Positions 16,578 to 24,702 of a stretch of DNA of 64,000 nt are shown one piece after another. Below the pieces are notes generated by a model. It searched no databases and had not been told where the DNA came from. It saw only the letters and a list, made by a program, of their open reading frames with translations. The DNA is from CBDBKE01 sp965218055 (GTDB lineage Bacteria; Acidobacteriota; Terriglobia; JAJPHL01; JAPKYU01), in contig CBDCKA010000002.1 of NCBI GenBank assembly GCA_965218055.1, positions 62,001 to 126,000 of the forward strand. Direction: 5' to 3'. The translations under genes were made by a program, and so were the position numbers. The stretch's first letter is position 1. Each line of letters starts with the position of its first letter.

Positions 16578-17585
16578 TCATTCGGTCCGCCCCCGGCGCC
16601 TCCGTTTTTTCTTTTCCTTCTTGAACTCGGTCTGGACCTTGGCGTCAAACGAGGCAATCAGGGACTTGGCCTGGGAGGCGTAAGGCCCGGCAGGCTGCAA
16701 TTCGACGGACTTCTTCAGGGCTTCCACCGTGCCGGGGACCGGGGCAATCTTGCCGCTCTTCTCATCCAGCTGCGCCTCGAGGCTCAATGTCACGCCAAGC
16801 TGATACCAGGCATTGGCGTCATTGGGATTAAGCTCGACGGCCTTGCGGTAGGCTTTCTTGGCTTCCTCGTTCTGGTATGTGCTGCTTAGCGCGGCGCCTA
16901 GGTTGTAGAAGTACTGGCCGCCGGTGGCCGGGTCGAGCGCAGCTGCTTTGCCCGCTTCCTCGTGGGCTCGCTCTAAAGCACCCACATAAACCAGGGACTT
17001 TGCTAACCTGATGTGATGGCCAGGACCGTCCGGGTTCAAGGCAATGGCCTTCTCGTGAGCCTCGACGGACTTTCGGAAAAGTGCCCGGGCTTCCGCGCTC
17101 TTCTTGGTTTTGCCTGCTTTCAGGTAACCTTCCCCGAGATCCGCATACACGTTGGGCTCTCCAGGGTTCGCTCGCGCCGCGCTTTCCAGACTAGCGAGGT
17201 TGACCGTCCCCCGCCTGCCGCTCAACCCGCGCCTGCGGGCTGCTGCCTGCAAGTCGATATTAAGCCTCACATCTGGGCGCTGCCCGGAGAGCTCCACGTT
17301 TGTCCGCTGGTATCGTTTGTTTCCATCAATCATGAGGGTGATGCTGTGTTTATAACCGGCTCGCAGTCCGCCATGGTAATAATGGCCCTTCTTGTCGGTC
17401 TTCGTTTTGTACTTCGCTCCCGTGTCGTTGTTCATAATCAGGATCTGGGCACCGACGACGGGCTGGCCATCTTCTCCCTTCACTATGCCTTCGAAAGTGC
17501 CAAAGACCTGGGCGCGCGCGGGAACGCAAAACCCGGTCGCACAGGCCAATACCACCAGCAAAATCAGAAGTCCACGCTTTCGCAT
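16578..17585 (-). CDS. Secreted TPR protein with carboxypeptidase-regulatory-like N-terminus (paralogue 2)
   Basis: 335 residues from the ATG at 17585, preceded by GGGGAGGGAGT. The signal peptide MRKRGLLILLVVLACATGFC...ARAQ is close to that of paralogue 1, as are the beta-sandwich (FGTFEGIVKGEDGQPVVGAQILI, KYKTKTDKKGHYYHG) and the TPR block (QYFYNLGAALSSTYQNEEAKKAYRKAVELNPNDANAWYQLG). It lacks the long linker of paralogue 1. The tail is very basic (KKEKKKRRRRGR). Both copies share the sequence around KTKTDK-(K/N)-G-(H/N)-YYHG. Exported or periplasmic; function unknown. Confidence 0.78.
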   Translation of the reverse strand: MRKRGLLILLVVLACATGFCVPARAQVFGTFEGIVKGEDGQPVVGAQILIMNNDTGAKYKTKTDKKGHYYHGGLRAGYKHSITLMIDGNKRYQRTNVELSGQRPDVRLNIDLQAAARRRGLSGRRGTVNLASLESAARANPGEPNVYADLGEGYLKAGKTKKSAEARALFRKSVEAHEKAIALNPDGPGHHIRLAKSLVYVGALERAHEEAGKAAALDPATGGQYFYNLGAALSSTYQNEEAKKAYRKAVELNPNDANAWYQLGVTLSLEAQLDEKSGKIAPVPGTVEALKKSVELQPAGPYASQAKSLIASFDAKVQTEFKKEKKKRRRRGRTE

Positions 17586-17640
17586 ACTCCCTCCCCTATG
17601 ACGTAAGGCTGACACCCACGGCAGCGCTGCAGCCTCGACT

Positions 17641-18402
17641 TCAGCGCGGCACATGCGGGGCACTCAGATAGGACGGTTTCCGTTCGTACAGGATCGGGTC
17701 TTCCACACCGGCCTGCTCGAAAGCCCTCAGCCGCAAGGCACAGCTATCGCACACACCGCAGGCTTTGTCACTACCCTGGTAACAAGACCAGCTTAAATGA
17801 AGAGGCGCACCTAATTCAATCCCCTTCTTCACAATCTCGTGCTTGTGCAGCAAGACGAGCGGGGCGACGATTTCCAGCCGTGTTTCCGGCCGCGTCCCGA
17901 GCTGGGCCACCTGCTGGAAGGCGCGGTAATACTCCGGGCGGCAGTCAGGATAGCCAGAGCTGTCGGCGGCTACTGCGCCGACATAAATGCGCGTCGCCCC
18001 GAGAACTTCGGCCCAGGAGACTGCCACCGCCAGGAAATGCGCGTTGCGGAAGGGCACATAGCTGGTGGGAATTTCGCTTGCGTCGAGATTGGCCGGGCTG
18101 ACCGGGATGCCGGCCTCCGTAAGGCTGGAGCCCCCGATCCGCGCCAGGTAGCGCTGCTCGATCACCAGGCGTGGGACCTCCTCATGTTCCAGTGCCGAAT
18201 AGAAATCCGCCATCTGCTCAAACATGAGACGTTCGCGGGCCTCAGTCCGTTGCCCGTAACTGCTGTGCAGCAGCGCCAGGCGGTAGCCCTCGGCCCGCGC
18301 GACGGCGGCCGTCACACAGCTATCCATGCCGCCGCTGAGCAAAACCACCGCTTGGGGTCTGGCCACCGCTTGGAGTTTGGCCACCGCTTGGAGTTTGACC
18401 AT
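17641..18402 (-). CDS. queC: 7-cyano-7-deazaguanine synthase QueC
   Basis: 253 residues. The PP-loop SGGMDS is at 23-28, and four zinc-binding cysteines sit in the C-terminal block CYQGSDKACGVCDSCALR. QueC uses ATP and ammonia to convert 7-carboxy-7-deazaguanine to preQ0, the precursor of queuosine in tRNA and of some DNA modifications. queE lies 102 bp upstream on the same strand. GGAGGAG precedes the start. The first 18 residues come from a triple 18-bp tandem repeat that lengthens the usual N-terminus by about 12 residues. QueD and QueF are not in the window. Confidence 0.95.
   Translation of the reverse strand: MVKLQAVAKLQAVARPQAVVLLSGGMDSCVTAAVARAEGYRLALLHSSYGQRTEARERLMFEQMADFYSALEHEEVPRLVIEQRYLARIGGSSLTEAGIPVSPANLDASEIPTSYVPFRNAHFLAVAVSWAEVLGATRIYVGAVAADSSGYPDCRPEYYRAFQQVAQLGTRPETRLEIVAPLVLLHKHEIVKKGIELGAPLHLSWSCYQGSDKACGVCDSCALRLRAFEQAGVEDPILYERKPSYLSAPHVPR
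18345..18398. repeat. Three 18-bp tandem repeats at the 5' end of queC
   Basis: Three adjacent 18-bp units (18345-18362, 18363-18380, 18381-18398) share the core CCACCGCTTGG. On the coding strand they spell (K/R)-(L/P)-Q-A-V-A repeated. The copies next to the start codon are nearly identical, which suggests recent slippage. Because the unit is a multiple of three, copy-number change keeps the frame. Confidence 0.85.
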
Positions 18403-18504
18403 GGTCTAGCTCCTCCGCTGGACTCCCCCGTGTCCGGTTCCTGGGCCATTTCCGGCCCGGCCGGCACTGCTATCCAGCGCGCTGCATGCTGCACGCCCCA
18501 CTTG

Positions 18505-19146
18505 TTAAACCCCCCTCATCGCGGGGTCCCAGATGAACTTGTGCAACTGGAGTCCGAGGCGAACCCGCAGGCCGTCGGCCAGGATCCACTCGGCGAGCTG
18601 GCGTGGCTCCAGTTGTCCGAAGACCGGCGAGAAGATCACGGCTCGCACCTTGGCAGATAACCCGTGACGCTGGAGGAACTGACGGGCGAACTCGTAATCA
18701 GCGCGATCCGCCAGCACGAATTTCACTTCGTCATTGGGGGTCAGCACGTGCAGGTTCTCGAAGCGGAACTTTTCCGCCTCGCCCGAGCCGGGGCACTTGA
18801 CGTCCATCACCTTGACGACCTCGGGCGGGACACGGCCCAGGAAGCGCTCCCCGCTGGTTTCCAGCAGCACCCGGTAGCCCTCCTCCAGCAGCCGCGCCAT
18901 CAGGGGCAGCAGTTCCCTCTCCTGGAGCATTGGCTCGCCGCCGGTGATTTCCACCACCCGAGCCGGGTAAGCATGCACCCGGCGGAGCACCTCCTCCACT
19001 TCCATGGGCTGGCCGTCGTAAAAGGCATACTCGGTATCGCACCACGAGCAGCGTAGGTTGCATCCGGTGAGCCGAACGAAAACGCACGGCTCCCCGGCAA
19101 AGCTAGATTCGCCCTGAATGGAGAAGAAAATCTCGGTAACCTGCAT
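18505..19146 (-). CDS. queE: 7-carboxy-7-deazaguanine synthase QueE (radical SAM)
   Basis: 213 residues. The opening FFSIQGESSFAGEPCVFVRLTGC and the cluster motif C29-x3-C33-x2-C36 (CNLRCSWC) identify QueE, as does ITGGEPMLQ, the SAM-binding GGE motif. The enzyme rearranges 6-carboxy-tetrahydropterin into 7-carboxy-7-deazaguanine using a 4Fe-4S cluster, SAM and Mg2+. It is the first gene of a queE-queC operon. A perfect TATAAT lies just upstream. Confidence 0.95.
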   Translation of the reverse strand: MQVTEIFFSIQGESSFAGEPCVFVRLTGCNLRCSWCDTEYAFYDGQPMEVEEVLRRVHAYPARVVEITGGEPMLQERELLPLMARLLEEGYRVLLETSGERFLGRVPPEVVKVMDVKCPGSGEAEKFRFENLHVLTPNDEVKFVLADRADYEFARQFLQRHGLSAKVRAVIFSPVFGQLEPRQLAEWILADGLRVRLGLQLHKFIWDPAMRGV

Positions 19147-19155
19147 CCTGTGTTG

Positions 19156-19161
19156 ATTATA
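19156..19161 (-). promoter_or_regulatory. Candidate -10 box of the queE-queC operon
   Basis: TATAAT on the reverse strand lies 9 bases before the queE ATG at 19146, with a weak TTATCC 18 bases further upstream. If used, transcription would begin almost at the start codon, giving a leaderless or near-leaderless mRNA. Confidence 0.4.
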
Positions 19162-19310
19162 GCTCAGGGCCGCAGTTGCGGATAATGGGTCAGTTTCCGG
19201 GAAGCCGACTACACGCGCAAGCGACCGCCGACAGTCAGAGGAGGAGCCACCAAGCGCTGGGGTACTTTCCGAGTCGGCGACTATTCACCCAATTGAAACC
19301 GGGATTGATA

Positions 19311-19352
19311 AACGCTAGCCCGTTAGTGGGGACCTATCCAGCATTGCTGGGG
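19311..19352. repeat. Dispersed 42-bp repeat, copy A
   Basis: The sequence beginning AACGCTAGCCCGTTAGT and running to about GGGGAC recurs at 56855-56896 with only four or five mismatches. Both copies are intergenic and carry the same near-palindromic start (CTAGCCCGTTAG). No coding frame is shared. Confidence 0.6.
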
Positions 19353-19382
19353 ACAGGGCGGAAGGTCACTTCGGCGGGTTCT

Positions 19383-19624
19383 TTACGGCGTGCTTAGCGC
19401 GAATGGCCTTGGCGCGGGCTTCATTCTAACTGCCTCGGTCTCCCGATTTGTCTTCCGCAGCAGCTTGGAGCAGTTCTCCAGGGCTGTGGCCACGTCGGGA
19501 TGCTCCGGCCCCGGAGCCTTCTCCGAGATCGCCAGAACCCGCCGGCACAGCGGCTCGGCCTCCGCACACTTGCCCTGGACGTGGTAGAGCATTGCCAGGT
19601 TGTTGAGGCCGGTGGCCCCGCAAC
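19383..19624 (-). pseudogene. Remnant of a kinesin-light-chain-type TPR protein
   Basis: About 80 codons read ATGLNNLAMLYHVQGK, then CAEAEPLCRRVLAISEK, then PEHPDVATALENCSKLL. This is the tandem TPR_12 pattern of NB-ARC/TPR proteins, which normally have many such units. Only one and a half units remain. There is no start codon with a ribosome site, and the upstream sequence is unrelated, so it is a gene stump lying beside the broken typA. Confidence 0.6.
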
Positions 19625-19713
19625 AAGCAGAATGGCGATGATAGTGCGATGACAGTGATAGTTGGGCCAGCTTTGGTCTGTTTTGTGTCCTGGTGTCTTT
19701 GCGAGGAACCCAC

Positions 19714-20700
19714 TCACCGGAAGCTGGCGTTTAAGATTTTCTTCCGCAGCCGGATCGACTGCGGCGTTACCTCCACCAGTGCGTCTTCGCGAATGAACTC
19801 GATGGCTTGTTCCAGGTTGAGAATGCGCGGCGGAACCAGGCGGATCGCGTCGTCGGCGGTGGAGGCACGCATGTTGGTCAGCTTCTTTTCTCTGACGATG
19901 TTGACGTCCATGTCCTTGTCGCGCGTGTTTTCGCCGATCAGCATACCCTGGTAAACTTCGGTGCCCGGGGCGATAAAGATTTCTCCACGTTCCTGCAGAT
20001 TGAAAATGGCATAACCGGTGGCTTTGCCCAGGCGGTCGGCCACTAGCGACCCGGTGGGCCGGGAGGCAATGTCGCCCTGCCACTCGATGTAGCCGTGGAA
20101 CAGGGAGTTCATGATGGCCGTGCCGCGGGTGCCGGTGAGGATTTCGCTGCGCAGTCCGATCAGGCCACGGGACGGCACGTGGAACTCCATCCGCACCCGC
20201 CCCGTGCCGTGGTTCCATCTTTACGACCTTTCCCTTGCGGGTCCCCAACTTCTCCATCACCACGCCCAGGAAAGTCTCGGGGCAGTCGATTTCCAGCAGT
20301 TCCAACGGCTCGTGGAGCTTGCCGTTGATTTCCCTGGTCAGAATCTCCGGCTTACCCACCGCCAGCTCGTATCCTTCGCGCCGCATCATTTCGATGAGGA
20401 TGGCGAGCTGCAGTTCACCGCGGCCCATCACCTGGAACGAGTCCGCGCTGGCCTCTTCCACCTTGATTGAGACGTTGGCGAGCAGTTCCTTCTCCAGTCG
20501 CTCGCGCAGATTACGAGAAGTCACGTAGGTACCCTCGCGGCCGGCGAACGGCGACGTGTTTACCGTGAAGCTCATGGCGATAGTTGGCTCGTCGATCTGG
20601 ATGCGCGGCAGGGGGCGCGGTGCTTCGGAGTCGGTGACCGTTTCGCCGATGGCGATGCCTGCCACGCCAGCGATGGCCAGGATGTCGCCAGGTCGCGCTG
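19714..20700 (-). pseudogene. typA: typA/bipA GTPase, 3' part only, frameshifted
   Basis: Two reading frames together give the C-terminal half of TypA/BipA. 20220-20700 encodes ARPGDILAIAGVAGIAIGET through EF-G-like domain III (VMGRGELQLAILIEMMRREGYEL). 19714-20210 encodes RMEFHVPSRGLIGLRSEILT to the C-terminus. They join at KVVKM(-)NHGTGRVRMEF if one base near 20215 is removed. The N-terminal GTPase domain is missing: the frame stops at the IS3-family element at 20700, and sequence beyond the element is not typA. TypA is a ribosome-associated translational GTPase important under stress. Either an intact copy exists elsewhere or function is lost. An assembly join at the IS is another possibility. 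Confidence 0.85.
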
Positions 20701-20755
20701 CCCTGGACTGGGTAATTTAGACACTGAGGTTGGGAATTAACTACCCTGGTGTCAT

Positions 20756-21016
20756 ATGAACAAAAAACATCATCGTATTGCAGCTGACGTAAAAGCCGAT
20801 ATCCTACGCCGCGTCAAGGAAGAAGACATCTCGGTGGCCCAGGCCGCCAAGGATCACGGTATTTCTGAAGGGAGCATCTATGGTTGGATGGTAAAAGGAG
20901 CAACCGGTGCCCCGTCCTGGGCGGAGTTCTCCCGACTTCAGAAGCAGAACAGAGAACTCCTGGAACTCGTGGGCGAGATCACGCTCAAGCTCTCCATGAC
21001 TCAAAAAAACAATTGA
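20756..21016 (+). CDS. IS3-family transposase OrfA
   Basis: 86 residues with an N-terminal helix-turn-helix (KADILRRVKEEDISVAQAAK, then HGISEGSIYGWMV) and a C-terminal leucine-rich helix (FSRLQKQNRELLELVGEITLKL), as in IS3/IS911 OrfA. It binds the element's ends and also acts as the front part of the OrfAB transposase. The frame closes just after a run of seven A (21003-21009), the slippage site into orfB. Confidence 0.88.
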   Translation: MNKKHHRIAADVKADILRRVKEEDISVAQAAKDHGISEGSIYGWMVKGATGAPSWAEFSRLQKQNRELLELVGEITLKLSMTQKNN

Positions 21017-21801
21017 GCGAAGGAAGAAACAAATCAGCGCTTGCCCGAGCCCTTGGCATATCCCGCGCGAGCCTGTATTACGTCCCAAGAATGAAGGAGA
21101 AGGACTGGCGCCTCAAGGTCCGCCTGGAAGAAGAGCTGCAGATCCATCCCTCCTACGGCTCCCGGCGAATTGCTACGGCACTGGGACTCTGCCGCCAGCG
21201 GGCGCAGAGGGTCATGCGTCTGTTTGGCATCAAGCCCTACCGCAGGAGAGGCAGAAAATGGAGAAAATCCAAGGTTTCCCGGACCTATCCCAACCTCCTG
21301 CTCGCGCTCATGCCCGCATATGCAAACCACATCTGGGCAACGGACTTCACCGAGTTCGTGCAGCACGGAAAGAAGGTCTATGTGGCGACCGTGATCGATC
21401 TCTACACCCGCCGGATCCTGGGAATCCAGGTTGCGGTGAGAAAGGGAGCCGCGCTCACCATTCAGGCGCTTTCCAACGCCCTGCTCCATCATCCGCGCCC
21501 GGGTCTATTCCACTCCGACAACGGGAGGGAGTATGACGCGATGGCGTTCACTGAAATCCTTGATGGATGCGGCATCGTGATTTCACGGAGCCGCCCGGGG
21601 TGCCCTTGGGAGAACGGATACCAGGAATCGTTCTACGACAAATTCAAGGTTGACCTGGGAGATCCGAACCGCTTCAAAACACTGGGGGAGCTAGTGGCGG
21701 AGATCTACCGCACCCTGTGGGACTACAACAACACGCGGATTCACTCCGCGCTCAACATGCCGCCTGTGGTATTCGCCAAACGGTATGCGTTAGTCGCGTA
21801 A
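21004..21801 (+). CDS. IS3-family transposase OrfB (expressed by -1 frameshift)
   Basis: About 265 residues in the -1 frame relative to orfA, entered at the A7 run 21003-21009 (KKQLSEGRNKSALARALGIS). It has the HTH_21 region (HPSYGSRRIATAL) and an intact rve integrase core: Asp in WATDFTEF, Asp in HSDNGREY and Glu in NGYQESFYDKF, making the D-D-(35)-E triad. There is no good start codon of its own near the frameshift. The ORF is unbroken, so this copy may be active. Confidence 0.85.
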   Translation, partial: KKQLSEGRNKSALARALGISRASLYYVPRMKEKDWRLKVRLEEELQIHPSYGSRRIATALGLCRQRAQRVMRLFGIKPYRRRGRKWRKSKVSRTYPNLLLALMPAYANHIWATDFTEFVQHGKKVYVATVIDLYTRRILGIQVAVRKGAALTIQALSNALLHHPRPGLFHSDNGREYDAMAFTEILDGCGIVISRSRPGCPWENGYQESFYDKFKVDLGDPNRFKTLGELVAEIYRTLWDYNNTRIHSALNMPPVVFAKRYALVA

Positions 21802-21888
21802 AAAACTCTCAGAATCAGTGTCTAAAGAAATCAGTCCTTGACAAAACGCATTCGGATACGGGCCGCTCTCCAAAAGTGCGTGTCGTTG

Positions 21889-23052
21889 ATGGATCTGCGG
21901 TATCAGATAGAGATAGGCGGCTACGGTAAGGTAGTGCCCCGTCAAATCAAAATAAACGCATCCAAGACGACAGCGCGATACCGTGTGCTAGAACACCCCT
22001 TCCGGTACGAGGACTTGGTAGCCTCTCGGCCTCCGACGGTCTTCTTTGGTGCACACCCCACGGCGTGGGACCAGGAAGGGTTATCGCCATTTGGTGATGT
22101 TCTAAGAAAGTGGCCGAACACGGTGTTCGTGCTGGCCCACACGCCCCTGATGGAAGCCACGATTGCCAGGGTGCAATCCTGGTTCTCGAACGGACGAAAG
22201 CCGCGAAACAGGAATTCTAACGTTAGTAGGAGACAGGAGAAAGCAGATGAAGAGTTCTTCGCATCGATGAAGGATTTCAGCCACCACAGGCCAATGGTGG
22301 TGGATGCGGATTTCAGCCTTACGTATTTCCTTGACAGCGGGTCACCAGGAAGCGCGGCTGACCTGGACGCTGCGCTAACCTTCGTCTTGAGCCGTTATGA
22401 CCTGAATGTTGGACTGTGGGATCTCGCTCGTGATCCGGGATTGCGTGAGAGCTTGCTGTCTCCTGAAGAACTTGAATCTGCGCCGTCCCATCAGGCCTCG
22501 ATGCCGGTCAAGCTGAGTGCTATCGCGACTGAAGCGAAGTTGGCATGGGAGAAGCAACGGCGATCGGAAAGGGTTGCCCGACGACAGCTTCATAACTCGG
22601 TGTGGCCCCTTCTCAAAGACCGGGAATGGCGAACCTTGAACCGCAAATCTGAAGGTAGGACCTACGTGCTTCCGAAGGGTAAGCCCGTCAAGTGGGCCGA
22701 TATATATGATCCGTCACCAATCCTCTACTTTGCGCTGGATGTGACCATGCAACAGGCGGTACTGCGCCTAAAGGCAGCACCGTTCGGATTCGAAGGCATA
22801 CCGGAGTACCTTCATGAGCACGGCGACGGACTACGAAGAATAACTGGCGAGAGGCCTACTGAAATGGTCATTTGTCGCTTTCAAGATCATGGATGGAAAA
22901 GAGAACTTGGTGACTGGGATCAGACGGTCCAAGTCGTAGATGCCGTCGTCAAGTTTCTTGATCTTACGATTTCCACTTTGAGGTCGAAGGCGGAAGAGCA
23001 GTTTGCCGACTTCAGATCGAAGAACCCACCGCGAGAAACGACCAGGTCATGA
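21889..23052 (+). CDS. Hypothetical protein, 387 aa, unknown function
   Basis: I do not recognise this protein. From the ATG at 21889 it begins MDLRYQIEIGGYGKVVPRQI. The frame is open up to a TTG exactly at the IS right end, so the true N-terminus may have been cut by the insertion. No transmembrane segment or signal is seen. Several W-rich motifs stand out (HPTAWDQEG, SVWPLLKDREWRTL, HGWKRELGDWDQTV). The middle is charged (RKPRNRNSNVSRRQEKADEE) and the C-terminus helical. Codon use is less GC-rich than the housekeeping genes nearby, consistent with transfer. It converges on a decayed restriction-modification fragment (6-base overlap at the 3' ends), so a defence-island origin is possible but unproven. 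Confidence 0.6.
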   Translation: MDLRYQIEIGGYGKVVPRQIKINASKTTARYRVLEHPFRYEDLVASRPPTVFFGAHPTAWDQEGLSPFGDVLRKWPNTVFVLAHTPLMEATIARVQSWFSNGRKPRNRNSNVSRRQEKADEEFFASMKDFSHHRPMVVDADFSLTYFLDSGSPGSAADLDAALTFVLSRYDLNVGLWDLARDPGLRESLLSPEELESAPSHQASMPVKLSAIATEAKLAWEKQRRSERVARRQLHNSVWPLLKDREWRTLNRKSEGRTYVLPKGKPVKWADIYDPSPILYFALDVTMQQAVLRLKAAPFGFEGIPEYLHEHGDGLRRITGERPTEMVICRFQDHGWKRELGDWDQTVQVVDAVVKFLDLTISTLRSKAEEQFADFRSKNPPRETTRS

Positions 23053-23500
23053 AGTCCAGCGCCTCAAGGCCCGCGGTTTCCCGAGTCGGCGCGCAAACGT
23101 TTCCTCGTCGGCGGCCAGCCGGAACGTCTCGAGCTTCGTCGGACGGCCCGTCGCATCCTCACTCACCAGCACGAAGTCGCGCGTGTTCGTCATCAGCACC
23201 AGCCGGTAGCGCCCCCAATAGCGGCTCACCTGGTCGCCCGCCGCCGTGAGCCACGCGTCGTCTCCGGCAGCTTTGACCGCCCTGTAGAGCCAGAAATCGG
23301 GATGACCCGCGCCGTGGTCGGCGAGTTCGCCCACGCAGAACACCGCCGGCGTGCATGTCGCGCACACGGCGTTGAGCAGGGGTCGTGAGCGGTCCATAGC
23401 TCGACCGTTCCCCGGTCGCGCCGCCCGATGCGCGCACCCGTCCGAGATCGGCGAAGTAGTTCTCAGCCGCCGCAGTCAATTTCGTGTTCGTTCCCGTCAT
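23047..23500 (-). pseudogene. Fragment of a restriction-modification type N-6 DNA methylase/endonuclease N-terminus
   Basis: The start at 23500 reads KLTAAAENYFADLGRVRASGGATGERSSYGPL. A frameshift near 23385 moves the rest to another frame, LLNAVCATCTPAVFCVGELADHGAGHPDF, then DAWLTAAGDQVSRYWGRYRLVLMTNTRDFVL and KLETFRLAADEETFARRL. This is how the N-terminal nuclease-like domain of large single-chain restriction-modification proteins looks from memory. A stretch between HPDFWLYR and KAAGDDAW seems deleted. The methylase and helicase parts are absent. Its start overlaps the recombinase stop by four bases (ATGA). Confidence 0.5.
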
Positions 23501-24132
23501 CGGCGCCGCCGTGCCTTCTCGTCGTCGGGCACGATCTGGCGCGTCTCAATGAAGTGGTACAGGGCGGACCGGGAGACGTCCAGGATCTTGGCAATGGAAG
23601 CCTTCGAGACGCCCTTCCCCAGGAGCCCCCGGATGTCTGGCTCCTTGCCGTCGAGCTTGGAGGGTCCAAAGGTCCCCTTGGGCCGGCCGAGCCGCACTCC
23701 CTTGGCCTTCGCGGCGGCGAGGCCTTCCTTGGTCCGTTCTGAAATCAGATCCCGCTCCACCTCCGCGAATAACCCGAACAGGGCGATCATGACCTTGGTG
23801 CGCAGGTCCTGCTGGCCGTCGAACTCAATCCCTTCCTTGATGGCGATGAAGTGGATCTGGCGCTGGACCAGGGTATCCACGATGTGAATCACTTGCCCGA
23901 GGCTGCGGCCAAGCCGCGACAGCTCGCTGACCAGCAGGCGATCGCCAGGCTCAAGCGTCTCCAACTGCTCCTCGAGGCGGCGCGCGCGTGGACTCGTGCG
24001 TGCCGACAGCTGGGACTCGATGAAGTGGTCGATCGGGACGCGGCGTGTCTGGCTGAACTCAAGGATCGCCAGCTTCTGAGTGGCGAGGTCTTGCGACCGC
24101 GTGGAGACGCGGAGGTAGGCGACGGTTTTCAC
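23497..24132 (-). CDS. Serine recombinase (resolvase/invertase family)
   Basis: About 211 residues from a GTG at 24132 (V/MKTVAYLRVST); an in-frame TTG at 24156 is an alternative. The catalytic Ser lies in YLRVSTRSQDLATQK, followed by the conserved LVSELSRLGRSL and the long E helix (IALFGLFAEVERDLISERTKEGLAAAKAKG). The C-terminus has a small Hin-type helix-turn-helix (KGVSKASIAKILDVSRSALYHFI). The length is that of plasmid and transposon resolvases or site-specific invertases. Its stop overlaps the start of the restriction-modification fragment, so the two were translationally coupled. That is unusual for a housekeeping resolvase and suggests a mobile defence cassette. Confidence 0.88.
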   Translation of the reverse strand: MKTVAYLRVSTRSQDLATQKLAILEFSQTRRVPIDHFIESQLSARTSPRARRLEEQLETLEPGDRLLVSELSRLGRSLGQVIHIVDTLVQRQIHFIAIKEGIEFDGQQDLRTKVMIALFGLFAEVERDLISERTKEGLAAAKAKGVRLGRPKGTFGPSKLDGKEPDIRGLLGKGVSKASIAKILDVSRSALYHFIETRQIVPDDEKARRRR

Positions 24133-24381
24133 GGCTATGTCCACACAAAGGCGCAATACGGTCTGTTTGCGACAGAGAGAGCCTACCGTAGTCAGTGCGT
24201 TGTGTGGTCAGATAGCGTCGAATAAGACGGTCGTTTGTCTCGACACTTGGGGGCGCGCACCGGCACCGTAGCCAGCCGCGCAGGGCGGTCCGGAACGTCT
24301 CGCGCGGGCGGTTCCGCTCCGCCGTCTCCCCTCGCGGCCCATGTAATGGTGACCATGGCGTAACACTACAATCCAGCGCAT

Positions 24382-24582
24382 ATGACCGAAGACGAACGAG
24401 AGCACCTGCTCAGCACGGTGGGCCAGGCGCACGCGGGTCTGTCCGAGGTAGCCCTCAAGTTGCGTCTGGGATTGCCGCCGAACACACCGGCGCTCAAAAC
24501 GGCGATCAAGGCCGAGCGGGCGGCCTTCGATCTCAAGCGCACGCTTCAGCGGCTCAAGGTGAAGGACGTTGAAACGACCTGA
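24382..24582 (+). CDS. Small hypothetical helical protein
   Basis: 66 residues, MTEDEREHLLSTVGQAHAGL..., predominantly helical with a basic C-terminus (KAERAAFDLKRTLQRLKVKD). It could be a small DNA-binding or antitoxin-like protein, but I see no family motif. No strong ribosome site precedes it. It lies between the recombinase and the IS6 element. Confidence 0.35.
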   Translation: MTEDEREHLLSTVGQAHAGLSEVALKLRLGLPPNTPALKTAIKAERAAFDLKRTLQRLKVKDVETT

Positions 24583-24702
24583 AGCGCAACGACCGCCAGC
24601 GCCGGCTGAACCGGCGGTCGCGTGGCGACGATTGACCGGGTAGTCTCCCCTTTTTTGTAGACGATCCATTCCTGGAGGTTTCTGGCACAGTGCCACGGCA
24701 CG

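Larger units (their letters stand above)
20699..21838 (+). mobile_element. IS3-family insertion sequence, complete copy
   Basis: About 1.14 kb bounded by imperfect 23-bp terminal inverted repeats: GGACTGGGTAATTTAGACACTGA on the left and, reversed, GGACTGATTTCTTTAGACACTGA on the right (19 of 23 match). It holds orfA and orfB in the IS3 arrangement with a -1 frameshift window. It interrupts typA on its left. The right flank does not continue typA and there is no target-site duplication, so one flank has been rearranged. A second, truncated copy is at 40905-41673 in the same orientation. Confidence 0.85.

Noticed and set aside
18403..18504. preQ1 riboswitch between queE and queC
   Set aside because: No preQ1 aptamer-like pseudoknot or A-rich tail could be found; it is simply an intra-operon spacer with a ribosome site.
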